NCBI GenBank assembly: GCA_041159865.1
Contig: JBEAXK010000127.1
Coordinates: forward strand, 1-8,720
DNA length: 8,720 nt
Source: BJGN01 sp041159865
GTDB lineage: Bacteria > Bacteroidota > Bacteroidia > Chitinophagales > Saprospiraceae
Direction: 5' to 3'
In this document: positions 6,396 through 8,720 of the stretch, in pieces
Numbering within the stretch: position 1 is the first letter of the stretch
How the letters are laid out: every line of letters begins with the position of its first letter
Position numbers and translations under genes: made by a program
Notes under the pieces: model-generated
The model's input: only the letters and a program-made list of their open reading frames with translations
What the model was told of the DNA's origin: nothing
The model's database searches: none

Positions 6396-6557
6396 ATGAG
6401 TAAGAAGAAAAAGGAATCATTTAAAAAAGAGCCACAATTGGCCGATGAAGCCTCTCAAATTAAATTGAAGCGCGCAAAAGTTGCGCCAGAAAAGAAAAAA
6501 TATAACAATCCTAAAAAATGGCTTCAGGCATTAGATGAAGAGGAAGATTTTGATTAA
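6396..6557 (+). CDS. Small Lys/Glu/Asp-rich protein upstream of the ATP-grasp gene
   Basis: A 53-codon frame starts with ATG at 6396 and stops with TAA at 6557. The protein begins MSKKKKESFKKEPQ, has a basic middle (KLKRAKVAPEKKK), one Trp-containing segment (NPKKWLQALDEE) and an acidic end (DEEEDFD). It has no signal peptide, membrane segment or cysteine and is probably cytoplasmic and partly disordered. I do not recognise a family. Coding is supported by the frame filling most of the 301-base spacer between the regulator start and the ATP-grasp start, by a non-random charge pattern, and by its position 15 bases before the ATP-grasp gene on the same strand. A substrate or partner of the ATP-grasp protein is possible but unproven; a general RNA- or ribosome-associated small protein is an alternative. 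Confidence 0.6.
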   Translation: MSKKKKESFKKEPQLADEASQIKLKRAKVAPEKKKYNNPKKWLQALDEEEDFD

Positions 6558-6572
6558 TGAGTTTTGAAAGGA

Positions 6573-8030
6573 ATGTCTAATCAGGTTGTTTCCCCACGAT
6601 CTGTTCGATTATTTTCTCCCGGAGAATTCGATCCTATCAATCATTTTTATCCCAAAGCGTTAAATGCAACCATTCACCCCATGGTTTCATTTTTTCTCAA
6701 CCTGGACAAAGATCGTATTGTAAACAGGTATTGTCACCTGCATCCTTTGGTGAAACCTCAGGCATTAAAAGCAATTCTCTCCTACCAATGTCATTATTTT
6801 TTATGGGCAGGTGCGGACTTGTTAAATGTAACTTCCGCCAGTGGTCGAAGACAAATGGTGATTATTGAAAATAATTCCTGCCCATCGGGACAAAAATCGA
6901 TGCCACTTACAGATGATCATCAGGAGCAAGGTTCCTACAAACATTTAATTGAACGCACTTTTTATCCTTATATTGAAAAAAATGCAACCATCGAGGGAGG
7001 CTTAGCTGTTTTGTACGACAAGAACCCGATGGAAGCAACAGGTTATGCAGCGGTTTTGGCAGACAGCTTTATGGAAAAGGTTTATTTAGTTCCTTTTTTC
7101 GAAGATGATTCCCATGGTCATGCCAGATTTCAACAAGGGGTGCTTGAAATAAAAGACGAGGTAGGAAAATGGAAAACAATCAGAGCTGCCTTTAGGTATG
7201 TAACACAAAGACCCTGGACCAGAATCCCTTTGCAAAGTAAAACTCTCATTTTTAATCCTATTATTGCATGTTTAGCTGGAGGTAGAAATAAAATGACCGC
7301 AGCAAAAGCCTATGCTCATTTCAACAAAGAATGGGAACCCTTTGGTTTACATATTAATACACCTCAAACAATCTGGGACGTAACCAAAGAGGAAATTCCC
7401 ATATTTATTGAAAAATTTGGGGGGCAAGGGGTAATCAAAGTACCCTACAGTAATTCCGGTCAAGGTGTTTTTACGATTGTTTCAGCAAGGGAGCTTCAGG
7501 AATTTATGAAACTGGATTTCCCTTATGATCGATTTGTCATTCAGAGTTTAATTGGAAATTATAATTGGAGTTCGGAAACCCTCACCGGAAAATTATATCA
7601 TGTGGGTACAATTCCTAATGCAAAAGGAAGGACTTTTGTTGCTGATCTGAGAATGATGGTCAGTTCTACGGACGAGGGTATTTTACCTTTATGCACCTAT
7701 GCAAGAAGAGCAAAATTACCTTTGGAGGATAATTGGACTTCAGATGCATCTTCCTGGGATATGCTGGGTACAAATTTATCCTTTAAATTACCTTCCGGGG
7801 AGTGGGACAGTGATACTCATCGGTTGATATTAATGGATCGGCGAGATTTCAATAAACTGGGAATTGGATTAGATGACTTGATTGAGGCATACATCCAAAC
7901 GGTTTTGTCTATGGTAGCTATCGATAAAATGGCAGAATCACTTGTCTCGCCCCAGGGAGAACTAAATAGGGCAAAGTTCAAAATAGTTAATGATGACCAG
8001 GGCTTAATGAATGAAATACTAAATTTTTAA
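6573..8030 (+). CDS. ATP-grasp-like protein, probably circularly permuted, function unknown
   Basis: ATP-grasp enzymes join a carboxylate to an amine or thiol through an acyl-phosphate. This 485-residue cytoplasmic-looking protein shows VIIENNSCPSG (96-106), resembling the metal-binding E-x-N segment, followed by a linker with LIFNPIIACLAGGRNKMTAA (225-244). Then come the putative ATP lysine and glycine loop VIKVPYSNSGQGV (287-299), a hinge-like FVIQSLIG (321-328) and candidate catalytic arginines in ADLRMMV (357-363) and YARRAKLP (376-383). In ordinary ATP-grasps the E-x-N follows the loop; here it precedes it, as in circularly permuted members such as glutathionylspermidine-synthase-like proteins. 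Substrates cannot be inferred. ATG 6573 is preached by GAAAGGA directly upstream, a purine-rich but very close Shine-Dalgarno; a TTG at 6564 is the alternative and adds three residues. It is probably co-transcribed with the small protein 15 bases upstream. Confidence 0.7.
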   Translation: MSNQVVSPRSVRLFSPGEFDPINHFYPKALNATIHPMVSFFLNLDKDRIVNRYCHLHPLVKPQALKAILSYQCHYFLWAGADLLNVTSASGRRQMVIIENNSCPSGQKSMPLTDDHQEQGSYKHLIERTFYPYIEKNATIEGGLAVLYDKNPMEATGYAAVLADSFMEKVYLVPFFEDDSHGHARFQQGVLEIKDEVGKWKTIRAAFRYVTQRPWTRIPLQSKTLIFNPIIACLAGGRNKMTAAKAYAHFNKEWEPFGLHINTPQTIWDVTKEEIPIFIEKFGGQGVIKVPYSNSGQGVFTIVSARELQEFMKLDFPYDRFVIQSLIGNYNWSSETLTGKLYHVGTIPNAKGRTFVADLRMMVSSTDEGILPLCTYARRAKLPLEDNWTSDASSWDMLGTNLSFKLPSGEWDSDTHRLILMDRRDFNKLGIGLDDLIEAYIQTVLSMVAIDKMAESLVSPQGELNRAKFKIVNDDQGLMNEILNF

Positions 8031-8040
8031 TTCAATAGCA

Positions 8041-8688
8041 TTAGGAGAGAAAATCTGTAAAATTGTTTTCAAAATATTTTATCGCCTGAATTCTATTCTC
8101 CACCTCAAATTTACTGTAAATAGCTTTCAAATGAAATTTAACGCCATTCATGGATATATTTAAGATACTCGCAATACTTTCATAGGTCTGGCCATCGGCT
8201 AATAATTTTAATATATCTAATTGCCTGGGCGTTAGTTTTTCAACTGTATTTGATTCTTCATGTACACTGGGACGATGGTGATGGACTAATTTTTTTAGAA
8301 TTTCAGGAGAAAAAAATAAACTTTCTTTTCTAGTCAAAAGATCCATGAAAAAATCATCATTATTTTCTGTTAGGATATACCCACTGATCCCCGATTTGAG
8401 CAAAGTTAGTAGTGTTTTGACAGTGCAGTCTGGTCCAAAAAGTATAATCTCAGCATTTGTTTGTCTTTTTCTTAAAACTTTTAATTGAGCGTAAACTTGC
8501 TCATTTATTTTTAAGGGGGTTTCAATCAGAAGGTAATCTAAAGTGGTTCTTTTGGGAATAATTTCTAAAAAGGCACCCAAATGTTGAGCCTCTCCCAATA
8601 TGTAAACATTAGGAGAGGAATAAAGTCTTTTACGGATTTTTTCAAAACATTGCGATTTGTTGTTATGTATAAGACCAAATCTTTCCAT
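8041..8688 (-). CDS. LuxR/NarL-type regulator with degenerate receiver carrying Glu for Asp
   Basis: The 215-residue protein has a NarL-like receiver layout (about 1-135) and a typical LuxR-type helix-turn-helix (about 150-208): KLTPRQLDILKLLADGQTY, SIASILNISMNGVKFHLKAI, then SKFEVENRIQAI. In the receiver every active-site position I can align has changed. The paired acidic residues are His8-Asn9, the phospho-acceptor expected in 'DVVLLD' is Glu56 (LDYLLIETPL), and the conserved Lys of 'GYLLK' is Thr107 (GYILTEN). Glu at the acceptor position can mimic phospho-Asp, so constitutive DNA binding or ligand control is plausible; this is inference. The ATG at 8688 is preferred to the TTG one codon earlier (8691). 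It is convergent with the ATP-grasp gene, with only 10 bases and no terminator between them. No sensor kinase is present in the window. Confidence 0.9.
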   Translation of the reverse strand: MERFGLIHNNKSQCFEKIRKRLYSSPNVYILGEAQHLGAFLEIIPKRTTLDYLLIETPLKINEQVYAQLKVLRKRQTNAEIILFGPDCTVKTLLTLLKSGISGYILTENNDDFFMDLLTRKESLFFSPEILKKLVHHHRPSVHEESNTVEKLTPRQLDILKLLADGQTYESIASILNISMNGVKFHLKAIYSKFEVENRIQAIKYFENNFTDFLS

Positions 8689-8720
8689 CAATTAGTATTT
8701 TCCAACAAAATACATTAGAA

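Overview
The window looks like chromosomal DNA from a Bacteroidota bacterium, possibly of the Saprospiraceae/Chitinophagaceae type; the phylum is an inference and the family is a guess. The reasons are AT-rich DNA, start codons mostly without Shine-Dalgarno sequences, a lysC promoter close to the phylum's TTTG / TAnnTTTG pattern, a DksA/TraR-like protein lacking the zinc cysteines, and the type of aspartate kinase present. Coding density is high and no gene-free stretch exceeds 300 bases. I see no rRNA, tRNA, insertion sequence, CRISPR array or phage gene.

Left part (1-2305): an aspartate kinase gene on the minus strand, with its own promoter and a clear intrinsic terminator, is divergent from a stand-alone protein with an ACT-like C-terminus. 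The roughly 100-bp spacer between them holds two palindromes. Aspartate kinase is itself controlled through ACT domains, so the pair may form a regulatory unit for aspartate-family amino acids.

Middle part (2302-6262, minus strand), in transcription order: an OmpR-type regulator whose receiver has lost the phospho-acceptor aspartate; a GNAT-nitrilase fusion whose nitrilase domain appears to have lost the catalytic Cys and one catalytic Glu; a zinc-less DksA/TraR-like protein with a very acidic tail; and an EamA-family transporter that probably starts at TTG. The first two genes are 8 bases apart and the last two 12 bases apart, so each pair is probably co-transcribed. A 131-base gap separates the pairs.

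Right part (6396-8688): on the plus strand, a 53-residue Lys- and Glu/Asp-rich protein lies 15 bases upstream of a large ATP-grasp-like protein whose motif order suggests circular permutation. A convergent LuxR-type regulator follows, and its receiver carries Glu where the phospho-acceptor Asp should be.

The most notable theme is three signalling or catalytic domains whose fold-level sequence is kept while key residues are replaced, grouped around an uncharacterised ATP-grasp gene with a small partner gene. The two regulators cannot be conventional phosphorylation switches, so they probably respond to ligands or partner proteins. That these genes form one functional system is speculative.
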